Below, piece by piece: positions 12,100-23,046 of a stretch of DNA of 64,000 nt. Numbering within the stretch: position 1 is the stretch's first letter; every line of letters starts with the position of its first letter. The stretch comes from Gavia stellata (taxonomy: Eukaryota; Chordata; Aves; Gaviiformes; Gaviidae), in the NCBI RefSeq assembly GCF_030936135.1, contig NW_026776913.1:1364001-1428000 (forward strand). The letters are read 5' to 3'. Position numbers and translations under genes: made by a program. The notes below the pieces were generated by a model. It did not search any database, was not told where the DNA came from, and was given only the letters and a program-made list of their open reading frames with translations.

Positions 12100-13270
12100 T
12101 TAAGGCTTTATCCAGTGAAGGCTGAAAGCATCCAAGGACAGAGATGGCACAATGTCTCTGGGAAACCTGCTCTGATGCTTGGATGCCCTCATGGAGAAAA
12201 TGTTTTTCCTTATCTCCAGCCTGACTAGTCCTTATTTCAACACTTGACTATTGTTGATTATCCTCCTGCCAAAGGTCACGGTGACAAGACTGGTTCCATC
12301 TTCCTGAAAACATCCCCTCAGTGACTGGCAGGCTGATATTCCTGAGGCCTTCCCTTCTCCAGGCTGAACAAGGACTTGTCCCTCAGTTCCTCCTCCAATG
12401 TAAGTCCTCAAGCCCCTGAGCATCTTGGCGGTCTTCCTCTGAACTCGCTCCCAGCTATCAACATGTTCCTTGCTGTAACGGGTTATTTCTGGCCAATAGC
12501 CCAGCAGCCACACAGCCGCTCACTCCCTCCTCCCCTGCCCCACATGAGGCCCAAAAATTTACATGGTAGTGTACAGATGTTCTAATTTGCTTTCTGTCCT
12601 CCAGCACCACCAGGGCCATATACGCAGAGCTGATCCCCAGCCAGGCAGACATCAGCCCCTACCACTGCAGGGCGTTAGTCTGTCCCAGGCACAGGACCTG
12701 CCATTTGGCCACCTTCTATCCCATGAAGGTTCTGACAGGACGGTCCTCCCACCTCTCCAGTTTCCCCTCTATGGCATCCCTAGGGCACAGCAATGGTCCT
12801 CCCAATTTAGGGTCATCGACAAACAAGGTGAGAGTTGCCTCCTCCAAGTCATAGCTACACGTATTAAACTGCACAGGTCTCAGCAGAGTCCCCTGTGCTG
12901 CCCCACAATGCCCCAGTATGTCCCAGTGGCCTCCAGGTAGACTATGACCCCGTCACCACTGCTCTCTCAGCCTGATCATCCAACTGATGTTTCACCCATC
13001 TGTTTGTCAACCCATCCAGACTGTAAGAACCTAACTTGGGTAGAAGAATATTGAGGGACACTATGCCACAAGTCTTGCTTAAGCTGAGGTAAACAACATC
13101 CACTGTTCTCCCCTCATGCACAAATGCAGCTACATCATCATGAAGGCAATCAAGTCGGTGAGGCATGATTCACCCTTGGTGAGTCCATGCTGACTGCTTT
13201 TGGACAAATTCTTCTCTTTCAAGGTCCCAGAAATGTCACCCAAGGGGCCTCTAACTGATGGCACACTCCT
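12100..13270 (-). mobile_element. CR1 LINE, old copy
   Basis: Minus-strand readings give CR1 RT sequence: EGRTVDVVYLSLSKTCGIVS then NILLPKLGSYSLDGLTNRWV (13,120-13,000; canonical [19 protein letters not shown]), and SWERVQRKTAKMLRGL near 12,450 (canonical RVQRRATKM). The frame is interrupted many times. It meets the next CR1 in opposite orientation at about 13,270. Confidence 0.75.
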
Positions 13271-13279
13271 CACCAAAGG

Positions 13280-13836
13280 AGTACACCTGTACTCGGCGCT
13301 GGTGAGGCCGTACCTTGAATACTGTGTTCAGTTTTGGGCCCCTCAATACAAGAAGGACATTGAGGTGCTGGAGTGTGTCCAGAGAAGGGCGAGAAAGCTC
13401 GTGAGGTGTCTGGAGCACAAGTCTTATGAGGAGCGGCTGAGGGAACTGGGGTTGTTCAGTCTGCAGAAGAGGAGGCTGAGGGGAGACCTCATCGCTCTCT
13501 ACAATTACCTGAAAGGGGGTTTCAGAGAGGTGGGTGTTGGCCTCTTCTCCCAAGTGACTAGTGACAGGACAAGAGGAAATGGCCTCAAGTTGCACCAGGG
13601 GAGGTTTAGACTCCATATTAGAAAAAATTTCTTTACTGAGAGAGTGGTAAGACAATGGAATAAGCTGCCCAGGGAAGTGCTGGAGTCACCATCCTTGGAG
13701 GTTTTCAAGGAACGTGTGGATGAGGCATTGTGAGACATGGTTTAATGGGCATGGTAGTGTTTGTAGGTTGATGGTTGGACTTGATGATCTTACAGGTCTT
13801 TTCCAACCTTAGTGATTCTGTGATTCTGTGATTCTG
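13280..13836 (+). mobile_element. CR1 LINE 3' part, relatively young
   Basis: An open frame to the ORF2 stop at 13,731-13,733 reads [59 protein letters not shown] and [17 protein letters not shown]. After the stop come the CR1 3' UTR and a terminal GATTCTGT repeat of about three units at 13,814-13,836, the normal CR1 3' end. It is 5'-truncated, as most CR1 insertions are. Confidence 0.92.
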
Positions 13837-13954
13837 TGAAGTGAGCTTGTACAGCCTGGGGTTCCCTGGGCTGCACTTTTGGCCTCCTTCCAAGAGGGGT
13901 GCACCATTGCTTTGTCCTCACTCACAAGAGACCTCTACCAATCCCATGACCTTT

Positions 13955-15430
13955 CAAAAGGCATATTCCAAGGAAATGCTGACCTTCCCCTGTAACTTCA
14001 GTACCACTCTTCTGCCTGTCCTACGCTGTATTTCATTTCTCTGATCTTTCATTGACTTTCCCCTGCCCTGATACAAAGACCATTTCTAAAGTCGTCGTTT
14101 CAGATGCAGACTGCCTGGGCAAAGGCCCTTTCCATTATTCTCCAGTTTTCTCCTTCCCTTTCTCTTTGTTCGTTCTGGTACCTCTCACCTACGCTGCTGC
14201 TTTGAGCTTCAGGGACTAAAAGCCGGCCTGTCCTTCAGTAGTCTAATTGTCTCTCTTTAAGAGCCAACTCTTTAATTATGTTGATATTTACTTTTTTGTA
14301 TCTCCCTATCTAAAGCATTTCTCATGAGATTATCCCTTGTAGAAAGTCAGCCTCATGAGACCTAGCTTGTACTTTACGTGTGGCTGAGGAGTGCGTTTTA
14401 ATGTTTATGAAACTTTTCCATGCTTTCCTTCTCTTTGCTTGCAAAGAGGAACATTCCCTCTGTGCCGGTGTGCAGGCAGTTCTCTAAGGAAAGCAGGTGG
14501 GAGGTGGTGCAATGGCGCTGTAACATTCAGCTCCCAGAGTCCCGAGAAGTCTGACGGAAGGCAAAGTGAGGCAAGTCCCAGGTGGCCAAGGACAGAAATG
14601 GTGGGGCTGGGGAGGTGAGGAGCAAGGGTGTCCATGCAGTGTCAGGCCTCAAGGGACTGCTTTTCCTCCCCAACACTCTGGGTCAATATCAACTGGAGAA
14701 TGCTGCTGTCACCTCTTCTTTAAAATGAAAGGAATAAAATGTAACATTTTAAAAAATGTATTTTTTATTAGGGGCACTTTGAAATCTTCCTCTTTAACTG
14801 CACTATGAAATGATTCCAATTAGTTGCACAAGTCTTGAAGACTTGAAGAAAGTGACACGCAGGGAAATAGCTCGTTAGGGCTTTCTGTACTTTAATGAAC
14901 CCCACGGTGTATTTGGGCCTGTAGTCCATGAACCTCTGATGATGAGAGTGATCAAGCCTCTCAAGAAGTCAAAGGCAGAAGCAAAAGCTAAAGAACCTTG
15001 AAGCATTAATGGGTCCCACTGAGGGCCATTACTGACAGAGCCTCCCCAGGGACTCGTTAGAGCCGATAACTGGAGGCTGTGATTGCAGGGAGGCAAAGGC
15101 ACTGTGCAGGTGGCTGTAATGCTGAGAAAGCCCTTGGATTGTTAGATGAAGCAGAAAGGCCAAACCCTGAGCCCCAGGCCCTGGGCAGGCAGAGCTGGTC
15201 CCTCACGTGTGGCTCAGGGCTCTTCCTGGGGGCAGGGGGATGTGAGGATGAGCAATGCCAAGTGCAGAAAAACAGCGCAACACTTCCCGGCCTCCCCAGA
15301 AGGGGCGAGGAAGAACCAAAGCCCAGAGCCTCCGGGTTTCTCCTGGTAGGCGTCAGTAGCAGAGGCACCTGCCATAGCCCAGAGGACAAAGACCTTGGCT
15401 CTGTTGGGCTTTGGGGAGGGTTTGGTGTTC
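13955..15430 (+). repeat. Dispersed duplicated block U3
   Basis: This is the same-orientation relative of U1 (see U1 for matching stretches). Diagnostic words are GCTGCTTTGAGCTTCAGGGA (14,200; U1 5,248), TTCTCTAAGGAAAGCAGGTG (14,482; U1 5,523) and CTCTCAAGAAGTCA (14,957; U1 6,011). Its right end passes into G-rich DNA. Confidence 0.6.
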
Positions 15431-15715
15431 TGCTGAGGGTGTCCAGTTAGTGCCAGGGGAGGGGCTCGCTTTGTGGATTAGGGTTTGTGTAGGGCTGTGG
15501 GGAGGGTGAGGGTCAAGGCTAGCATTTAATGGCAGGGATACAGGCTGGGAATTGGAGTGAGTAACAGGGTAGGAGGAGGAGTTTCTGGTTTGGGGCTTTG
15601 GTTTAGAGGTAAGGTTTGAGGTTAGGGATTAGAGCAGTGGATTCCTGTCAGGGTGAAGGGTGCCATATCAGGGTAGGGTTAGGGCTTCAGGTTACTGCTT
15701 AGAAAGAGGGTAAAG
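15430..15715 (+). repeat. G-rich, degenerate telomere-like stretch
   Basis: About 285 bp is rich in G and T on the plus strand, with three exact TTAGGG hexamers (15,478, 15,622, 15,679) and many one-off variants such as TAGGGC, GAGGGT and CAGGGT. It could be a decayed interstitial telomere repeat or just a G-rich minisatellite. Confidence 0.4.
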
Positions 15716-16545
15716 GCCTCACGTGAATGTTTTCTCAGTCAGTATCACAGTGGCATCAGGATTACCCAAACGCATCTTTCCTCTTCAAAACCTTTCATCT
15801 TTGTTGGCCAAACCTCTCTGCCCTCCTCCAAATCTTGTCCCAGCTCCCCCTGACCTCCCCAAATCTGTCATCTTGTTGGGGGCAGCATTGCAATGGCTTT
15901 TGAGACCTCAGAGTATCTGTCTCCCCACTGCTGGCTGCTCAGACCTGACCTCACAGCCAGCACCCAAGGGGACACAACGTGCTGCTGTGCTGGAGAGGCC
16001 TCGTCGCAGTCTGCCCAGCAGTGTTGAAGGCAGGTGATGCCTTCCACCACCCCGAGGTACTCTGCCTGCCTGCCAGCTCAGGCTCCAGAAGGGCTCCCAG
16101 ACGTTGTGGGACGCATTTCCCACGTGGGTGCTTCAGCTCCAAAGGGCAGCGACCATCTCTTTGTGGGTAACTGAATCCAGCCCTGCATGTAGATTTTTAG
16201 GAGAAACTTGACAGCTCTGCAGAAAAGACCTCAATGTAATAGCTGGAAAAGTCTTCCTTTCCAGCATGGCTGGCTTTTCATGAAATTTCATGATTTTTTT
16301 TCATAGTTTTTTATTAACAGCAGCAAGAGCATGTACTGGCAAGCTGATTACACGCCCTTGCTCTCTGTTAATTGTTTTATGCAGCCCCTTAGCAAAATAA
16401 ATTCTCTTACCTTTTGTTCAATTGGAGAAGCATTGCTCAGAAGAACTACTGTCTTTATATTGGCACATTTCATCTCTCTACTTCTGCCTCTCTCTCTTTT
16501 CTCCTTCCTCTGCCTATCCTATCTTCATGGAAAAGACTCACTGCA
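15716..16545. other. Unassigned interval
   Basis: There is no convincing gene or repeat. It contains a T-rich patch near 16,288-16,312. Frames on both strands are short and unrelated to known families. Confidence 0.4.
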
Positions 16546-16547
16546 TG

Positions 16548-16690
16548 ACAGAATAACTCAGGTTGGAAGAGACTTGACCATTGTCTTGTCCGTCCCTCCT
16601 GCTCGAGGCAGGAGATGCTCACCCTGATGGCTTTGCCCTGGGTATGTCCCTCAGTGACACTCACCATCCCCACTGTCACTAGACACACAC
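16548..16690 (-). mobile_element. CR1 LINE 3' end fragment
   Basis: ACAGAATAACTCAGGTTGGA then AGAGACTTGACCATTG resembles the reversed CR1 3' terminus (AGAATCA..GGTTGGAA..GACCTT). It is short and decayed. Confidence 0.5.
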
Positions 16691-16859
16691 AGAGATCAGT
16701 TCAAAATCCATCCCTTGGTCTCTAAAAGGGCATGATGTGACAAGGAGGTTTTTGCTCCCAAATCCGTGGATCAATGAGCCCTTTTGGGCTTTTGTTCTTC
16801 TTAACACCAGCTTTGGAAGAAGAGCCAACCGTGCAGGCAGCGTGCAGGGGAGATCCCAT

Positions 16860-16865
16860 TTTATT
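16860..16865 (-). promoter_or_regulatory. Candidate poly(A) signal of OR1
   Basis: TTTATT on the plus strand reads AATAAA on the minus strand, 236 nt beyond the OR1 stop, a distance similar to that in OR0. Confidence 0.4.
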
Positions 16866-17100
16866 ACAGAGCTAGTGTGAGAGAGTCAGATATGAGCCAG
16901 AGTTACACAAATTTCTCTGAGGTGTCCAGATGAGAGAGAGCACATTCCTGCCTCAGGTGTAGCGGGACAAATCCAAAGAGTCATGCAGGAAAATGATAGG
17001 GAGAAATAACAACAACAAAACCAGCAACAGAGTGAATAAACAAAGCTCTAACACATTACAGGATGCACTGGGAATCATGTGTGAAGAGAGATGGCAGGTC

Positions 17101-18033
17101 TCAGCTGTTGAAAAGTGTCCGTGAAAACCATTTCTTCATGGCATCCTTGAGCTCCTGGTTCCTCATGCTGTAGATGAGGGGGTTCACTGCTGGAGGCACC
17201 ACCGAGTACAGAAATGACACCACCAGGTCCAGGGATGGGGAAGAGATGGAGGGGGGCTTCAGATTGGCAAACACTCCAGTGCTGATAAACAGGGAGACCA
17301 CGGCCAGGTGAGGGAGGCACGTGGAAAAGGCTTTGTGCCATCCCTGCTCGGAAGGGATCCTCAGCACAGCCCTCAAGATCTGCACATAGGACAGCACAAT
17401 GAAAACAAAACACCCAAAACTGAAACAAACAGTAACCACAATAAGCCCAACTTCCCTGAGGTAGGAGTCTGAGCAGGAGAGCTTGAGGATCTGTGGGATT
17501 TCACAGAAGAACTGGTCCAAGGCATTGCCTTGGCAGAGTGGTAGTGAAAATGTATTGGCTGTGTGCAGCACAGCATTGAGCAACCCACTGCCCCAGGCAG
17601 CTGCTGCCATGTGGACACAAGCTCTGCTGCCCAGGAGGGTCCCGTAGTGCAGGGGTTTGCAGATGGCAGTGTAGCGGTCATAGGCCATGATGGTGAGAAG
17701 AGAAAACTCTGCTGCAATGAAAAAGAGAAACAGAAAGACCTGGGCAGCACATCCTGAGTAGGAGATGGCCCTGGTATCCCAGAGGGAATTGGCCATGGCT
17801 TTGGGGAGAGTGGTGGAGATGGAGCCCAGGTCGATGAAAGAAAGGTTGAGGAGGAAGAAGTACATGGGGCTGTGGAGGTGGTGGTCGCAGGCTATGGCGG
17901 TGATGATGAGGCCATTGCCCAGGAGGGCAGCCAGGTAGATGCCCAGGAAGAGGCAGAAGTACAAGAGCTGCAGCTCCCGTGTGTCTGCGAATGCCAGGAG
18001 GAGGAACTGGGTGATGGAGCTGCTGTTGGACAT
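17101..18033 (-). CDS. OR14-like: OR14-like olfactory receptor, intact (OR1)
   Basis: A complete seven-transmembrane odorant receptor of 310 residues, the usual length for the family. It would sit in the cilia membrane of olfactory neurons and signal through G-olf. It has an N-glycosylation sequon NSS at residues 3-5 and N40 in GNGL of TM1. HSPMYFFLLNLSFIDL opens TM2. C95 and C177 form the expected loop disulfide. MAYDRYTAIC (116-125) ends TM3; the usual V after DRY is T. TM6 has KAFSTCLPHLAVV and TM7 has NPLIYSMRN (284-292). The frame stays open 17 codons further upstream, but I chose MSNSSS because all four paralogues start there and a splice acceptor lies 23 nt before it. No defect is seen. 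The nearest named bird group is OR14 (14J1/14A16/14C36-like). Confidence 0.95.
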   Translation of the reverse strand: MSNSSSITQFLLLAFADTRELQLLYFCLFLGIYLAALLGNGLIITAIACDHHLHSPMYFFLLNLSFIDLGSISTTLPKAMANSLWDTRAISYSGCAAQVFLFLFFIAAEFSLLTIMAYDRYTAICKPLHYGTLLGSRACVHMAAAAWGSGLLNAVLHTANTFSLPLCQGNALDQFFCEIPQILKLSCSDSYLREVGLIVVTVCFSFGCFVFIVLSYVQILRAVLRIPSEQGWHKAFSTCLPHLAVVSLFISTGVFANLKPPSISSPSLDLVVSFLYSVVPPAVNPLIYSMRNQELKDAMKKWFSRTLFNS

Positions 18034-19015
18034 TTTCTTCCTCCGGGCATGGGGAACTGTGCAAGGAGAAAAAGGCAGTGACAAGTTGAGAAGGACTTCT
18101 CTGACTTCCCCCTCCCTCAGCTGAACGATGAGTGAGTCAGCTCACTCCCCAACCCCACCAACTGAGCGACATGGTGCCTCACAGTTTAAAAAAAACCTGA
18201 GGCATCTACCTGCCATGAAGACACACCTGGCGCTGTGTCCCCAGACTTGAAGTCAAAACAGAAGCTGACCTTCACCCTCCACACCAACTCCTGAGATTGA
18301 GAGCACCACAGGCAGGTGTGGAAATACATAATATGTCTGTGGTCTGAAAAACTGAAGCAAGGAGAGAAAGGCTGATGGGTATGAAGTGAAGCCTTCCCCT
18401 TACCCAGCCGTGCTCTCCACCTCACAGATAGCAACACTGCAGGGCACTTGTTTTTAGCATATTTGTTGTGTATCGACTGTAGGACACATGCACTGGTCCT
18501 ACGCTGGAGGTCCAGCTGCTGAGGAGGTGAACAACCCTCTGCAAATGTCCTCAGAGTGATCTGGAGCTGAGGGCAGCCCTGACCCACACAGCACCCTCTC
18601 AACAGCAGAAGCACCCTGCCATTGCACTGGTCTCTCCTTCCACCCCCAGCTTCTCCCCACAGCGCCGTGGGGAGCTCCCCGGGCAGGCTGAGTGCTGACC
18701 CTGGCAGGCGGCAGAGTCCCTGCCCCAGCACCCAGCCCCGGGGGTGCAGGGACCCTGCTCGGAAGGACAGCCCTGGGCACCCCTGGCTGCACACCCACCT
18801 TCACACCCTGCAGCCGTCCCTGGCAGAAGGCAGCCCTCATGCCCTGTCCCTCTGATGGTGCAGCAGGGAAGCCCTGCTCTGGGGCACCTCCTTCTCCTCT
18901 ACACTGGAGAACCTGTGACAGTTCTTCCTGAAAGCTCTCAGAGTTTGTGGGATGTGCCAGCATTAGGACATCTGCCCATGAACTGTACCTAAATCGCCCT
19001 GCAGCCAGAGACTTA
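18034..19015 (-). other. OR1 upstream intron, with splice acceptor 23 nt before ATG
   Basis: Read on the minus strand, a pyrimidine-rich tract ending CTTGCACAG places the acceptor AG at 18,058-18,057, leaving 23 nt of 5' UTR in the coding exon. The upstream donor GTAAGT begins at 19,016. The implied intron of about 960 nt carries the 186-bp GC-rich block. Introns in OR2 and OR3 are longer (about 1.75 kb). Confidence 0.6.
18667..18852 (-). promoter_or_regulatory. 186-bp GC-rich conserved block, OR1 copy
   Basis: It is base-for-base identical to 29,306-29,491 (inverted) and to 49,083-49,268, and has one mismatch to 61,876-62,061. It lies 634 nt upstream of the OR1 ATG, inside the implied intron. 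It contains CCCCCGGGGCTGGG-type motifs and several CpGs. The function is unknown; an enhancer, an alternative first exon or promoter, or a conversion hotspot would all fit. Confidence 0.6.
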
Positions 19016-19016
19016 C

Positions 19017-19466
19017 CGTGTCAAGGGCTGTGAAGATTTCTCCTCCAGTGAGCTCGCCTCTGTCCTCCCACCCCAGACTGCCTTTAAACCCTTCAATGCC
19101 TCACTCCTCATCCCTGGGAGAAGGCAGCCGTCATGCCCTGCCACCTCCTCTACACAGGAGTGAGATTCCTGGGGACTATGCCACGTTTATGAGAGCCCTC
19201 CACAAACTCCAGCTGCATTGCCCTGCAGCCAGAGACTTACCATGTCAAGGGCTGTGAAGATTTCTCCTACTTTGAGCTCTCAGCATACTCCTCCTCCTGA
19301 CTGACTTAAACCCTTCGCTGCCTCACTCCTCTCCCCTCGGTGCCTGCAGGCAGTGCCCTCAGCCCTGCTGCGCTCTGCAGAGGAGCTGCTCCTGGGCAGA
19401 GCTGTCTCTCGACAGTGCTGCCCGCTTGCCATGAGCTCCCTCTGTCCCAGGAGCCCGGCACAGCTC
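19017..19466 (-). other. Candidate non-coding 5' exon of OR1, partly duplicated
   Basis: On the minus strand a segment ending CTTGACACG/GTAAGT (donor at 19,016) matches the OR2 and OR3 upstream exons. A second, slightly altered copy with CTTGACATG/GTAAGT has its donor at 19,240. The distal part (to 19,466) carries GCCTGCAGGCACCGAGGGGAG, shared with OR2, OR3 and OR4. The transcription start is not visible. Confidence 0.5.
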
Positions 19467-19479
19467 AGCAGCAGAGGAC

Positions 19480-20260
19480 CATCTCAAGGTGTTTTAATGA
19501 CCCCTCGGGTGGGTTTGGTGCCGAGTCCATAAACCTCAGACAGGGAGAGGAAGTTGAAGAAACCTCTCAAGAAGTCAGTGTCTGATGCAATCTCCACTGT
19601 TTCTTGGAGTGTTAATGGGTCCCACGGAGGGACATTGCTGACAAAGCCTCCCCAGGGGCTGCTTAGAGCAGAAAACTCCGGGCAGTGATGACAGGTAGGC
19701 AAAGGCAATGTGAAGGAAGAGATTCTGAGTAACCCTGGATGTGTTACCTAAAGGCAAAGGGCCAAGCTCTGACCCCCAGCCCCTGGGAAGGGAGATCCGG
19801 TCCCTCACACATTGCTCAGGGCTCTTCCTGGGGCGGTGTGATGTGGGGATGGGCAATGCCCAGGGCAGGACTACGGTACGATACCTCCCAGGCTCCCAGG
19901 TGGGGAAGGGGAGGGAATGAGCCCCGAATGCTGTAAGGACAAGGTGCTTCCTCATGGGTGTCAGTGGCAGAGACAACAGTCACAGCCGAGGAGGGAAAGA
20001 GCTGATCTCTCTTGGGGGCTTTTTCGACTTCATCCCTCTCTCGTCTCCACCATTGGCTGTCCTACGGTCTCCCACACCTGCACCTCTTTCTCTGCAGGCT
20101 GCAGACATCCACCCTGCTACCCCACCTGGCTCTCACCTGAGCATCTTCCTTTACTGATATCTCTCCATCCTTCCTCGTTGTCCCTTGCAACACAAAGCCT
20201 TGGGTTGATCCAGTCTCCCTCTGGGTGACATCTTATACCACAGCACTGCCCTTCGAGTGA
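19480..20260 (+). repeat. Dispersed duplicated block U4
   Basis: It is related to U1 5,940-6,720 and in inverse to U5. Shared words include TTGGTGCCGAGTCCAT, GACATTGCTGACAAAGCCTCC and CAGTGATGACAGGT. It starts immediately after the candidate 5' exon of OR1, so the OR1 unit and U4 abut. Confidence 0.6.
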
Positions 20261-20790
20261 CATTTCTCTTTCCTCATGTCCAGTCTGGACCTCTCCAGCT
20301 GCACTTTGTGCTATAAGTTCTTTCTCATGCCATTTCCCACTACGAACAAAAGCTCCATCATCTGAAACCACCTTTCCAGCAGTCTCAGGCTAATCCTATA
20401 CTGCTCTGAGCCTCTCTGCCACTGGGCCAAAGCTGCCCAGGTCCCTCAGCCGCCCCACACAGCTCATGTGCACCCAGTCCCGTACTCCATCTTGGCAGAC
20501 CTGCACTCGACACTCTCTAGTTCCTCCTGACTTCTCCAAATTGGGGAGCCGCCCACTGGGACACACCCATGTGTGTGGAGCCACACCAGTGCTGAGTCAA
20601 GGGGGATGATCACTCAAGTTGTCTGGGTGGCCCATACTCCTCCTAACACAGCCCCACGTGCAGCTGCCCTTGTTCATAGGGACCATACGCTACTGGTTGT
20701 AGGGCATCCCTCGTAGTGCCCAGGTCCTTCTCCTCAGCTGCTCACGTCCCAGCCTGTCCTGATGTATGGGGTTATTCTCCCCACGCCCCC
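20260..20790 (-). mobile_element. CR1 LINE remnant joined to U4
   Basis: Reverse-complement CR1 words run in order: CTCATGTCCAGTCTGGACCT, CCCAGGTCCCTCAGCC, GGGACACACCCATGTGTGTGG (canonical GGACACAGCACTCCAGATGTGG), CACACCAGTGCTGAG, then TGTATGGGGTTATTCTCCCC. It is highly diverged and continuous with the remnant at 6,730-7,130 in the U1 copy. Confidence 0.55.
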
Positions 20791-20814
20791 CACCACTGCA
20801 GCTCGGATGCAGAA

Positions 20815-21340
20815 ATGTTGAACCATACAACTGTCACAGAGTTCCTTCTCTTGGGCTTCCCCTCCCTCCACCATCAGGAGCCCCTCATGGCAATCGCTCT
20901 CCTGCCTTCGTACCTGGTGATCTTAGGGACAAACCTGCCGATAATTCCCTCATTCTTGCTGAAGGACACCTCCACAGTCCCACGTACTATTTCCCCCGTA
21001 ACCTCTCCTGTTTGGATGTTTTCATCACCATATCCATCATACCCAAAGCCGTAGGAAACTTGTGCATGGCCAGCAAAGCCATATCCTGCCCAGGCTGCTT
21101 AACTCAGTGCTACTTCTGCTCCCTTCTGGGCTGCATCTTCACATATGTCCAGCCTTCAAGTCACCACATTTCCTGAAACAAGGCAGTGGCCCTTCTCAAC
21201 ACAGTGCCAACTCCTTTGATGAGTCCCTTTGTTTTCAGCCTCAGGAACCAGCTGATGAAAGATGCTCTCAAGGCAGGTTTCAAAAGAAGTGGGATAATCT
21301 TCAGAAACTGCTTTTCCACCTGAGGAGAGGTGTTGTAAGT
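20815..21340 (+). pseudogene. Olfactory receptor pseudogene of a second class (PsiOR-A)
   Basis: It starts MLNHTTVTEFLLLGFPSLHH, then TM1 in the same frame. After a frameshift near 20,957 it reads HLHSPTYYFPRNLSCLDVF (PMYFFL.NLSFLD motif of TM2) and ASKAISCPGCLTQCYFCSLL (TM3 start, consensus SKAISFPGC). It then jumps to TVPTPLMSPFVFSLRNQ and MKDALKAG, the TM7 NPxIYSLRN motif, near 21,212. TM4 to TM6 are missing, so it is dead. Wording (FLLLGFPSLHH, SKAISFxGC) points to an OR class other than OR14. Its right end overlaps the start of the left palindrome arm. Confidence 0.8.
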
Positions 21341-23000
21341 GGATTTTGAAAGGGGAGAGGGGTGGGGAGGGCAAACACATGATTATGATGCATCTGCAGA
21401 AATGAGACCTCTCTTTCTTAGCAGTGTAAGATCTCCTTAATCGAATATCACACCAGACTCTCTTCTGCAACACGTCATCATAAGATGACCCTGCATAGCA
21501 ATGCCTTTCAAATGACCTACAAGCACTTTACAAACCCTGGTGAATACCACAGTGGCATTTTCTAAGCGTGCAAACCAAGACAGAGAGCAACAAGCAGAGG
21601 ACTTCATCCCTCCATGGCAAACCCAATTCTCAACAAGCTTCGCCCTCGTCCGGTTCTCATGCAACTGCGCCTTCCTTCTAAATATGGTTTACCAATTATT
21701 TTGGTGGCAGATCTTTGCTGAACCTCTTAGTCTTTAGGAAATGACAGGACATAGGTGGAACACAATGAAGAGAACAATAACAGCTTAATTTTTCCACCAA
21801 GTGGAAAATACATCTCCGTTAACGTCCTGGTCAGAACAAAAGCATGCCTGAAATTCAGTCCAGTTGAACTGTTGAGAATGACCTCTCTTCTAATTTGGTC
21901 CAGAATCTAGAATATTGGTCAGGAATGTAGTTTGGAGTAACAGTGCACCTGTCTCCAGATCACTCATGTTTGGTGAAATAAATGTCCAGTCCTTGACACA
22001 ATGCTCCCTGAGCCAATACTTCAGCTAATCCAGCACATTCAGTGGAATTAGCTTGTTCAGACATAGACTTTTATAACTTTAATGTCTAAAAAGATGAGTT
22101 CATTCTCTGGCCTCCTTTGATAGCGGGGAAGGATCAGCACTCTAGAGGGTGATATCATCTCCTCCTACAGTGGTCTTCAGGAGAACTGTACTTAGCATCG
22201 ACTTGGCAGCTTAGTTTTCCCATAGGTAATGCCAAGTGCCCTGAGCCACATACCGGGCAACGTGTGGTCATTTGCAGAAGAGATGGACTCTTGCTCAGCG
22301 GGGCCATCCTTTGAAGACATGAGGGTTACAACTGTACCTTAAAGTCTCTCCAAAATTAAAAGGAAACCTCTCCTCTTCTCTAATCCCTGTCACAGTGTTG
22401 CCATTTAGTGCCAGTGGCTCTTTGCACAGTGGCAGCTATGAAGTGAGACCACGTGTCTTGGTACAGCCCTGTCCTGCCTGTCTTCTCATTCCAGCTCCTC
22501 TTTCCTTAGACACCCTCTCTGTGTCCTTGACACTGCTGAACCCAGATACAGGCAGCGTGGTGGTCAGTGCAGTCAGAGCTGTGGGGCATAAGCTAATGGG
22601 CACTCACACACCTCAGTGGACAGGCAGAGGTTGGGGCAGAGTGTATGGGGCCAGGCTGCCAAGACATGTCCCTTATGTTCTCAACTCTCTTAATCTCTCG
22701 CTGTCTCTTTCTCCATCTTGCTCGTATCTTAGGGATCCATCTCAATCCCTCAGCTCTCTCACAGTTGTCTCTCAGCCATCTACATGGGATGTGATTTACA
22801 GCGAGCAGTGAATCTGAGGCACCCTCCCCATGGAAGCACCTTCAGGACCAAGGCACCCCAGTGTAGGTGGGGTGAATGACTGAGTAAAAGGGCTCCTCCA
22901 TTCCAGGAGCTCTCTGGGCTGTCTAGGTGACTGCCTCGGCCATCTCCAACTCACGGTAAAGATAGGAAGTTTGAGACAGGGAATCATCAGGGACTTGTGC

Positions 23001-23046
23001 CAAATTGGGGAGCCACCCACTGGGACACACCCATGTGTGTGGAGCC
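23001..23046 (+). repeat. 46-bp patch copied from a CR1 remnant
   Basis: It differs at one base from 20,537-20,582, which lies inside the CR1 remnant next to PsiOR-A. Here it is fused directly to the OR fragment that follows. The right arm has the same patch inverted at 55,426-55,471. Confidence 0.7.

Noticed and set aside
17101-18084. OR1 start at an ATG 17 codons upstream (18,084)
   Set aside because: The extra codons cross the splice acceptor and pyrimidine tract, and all paralogues begin at MSNSSS.
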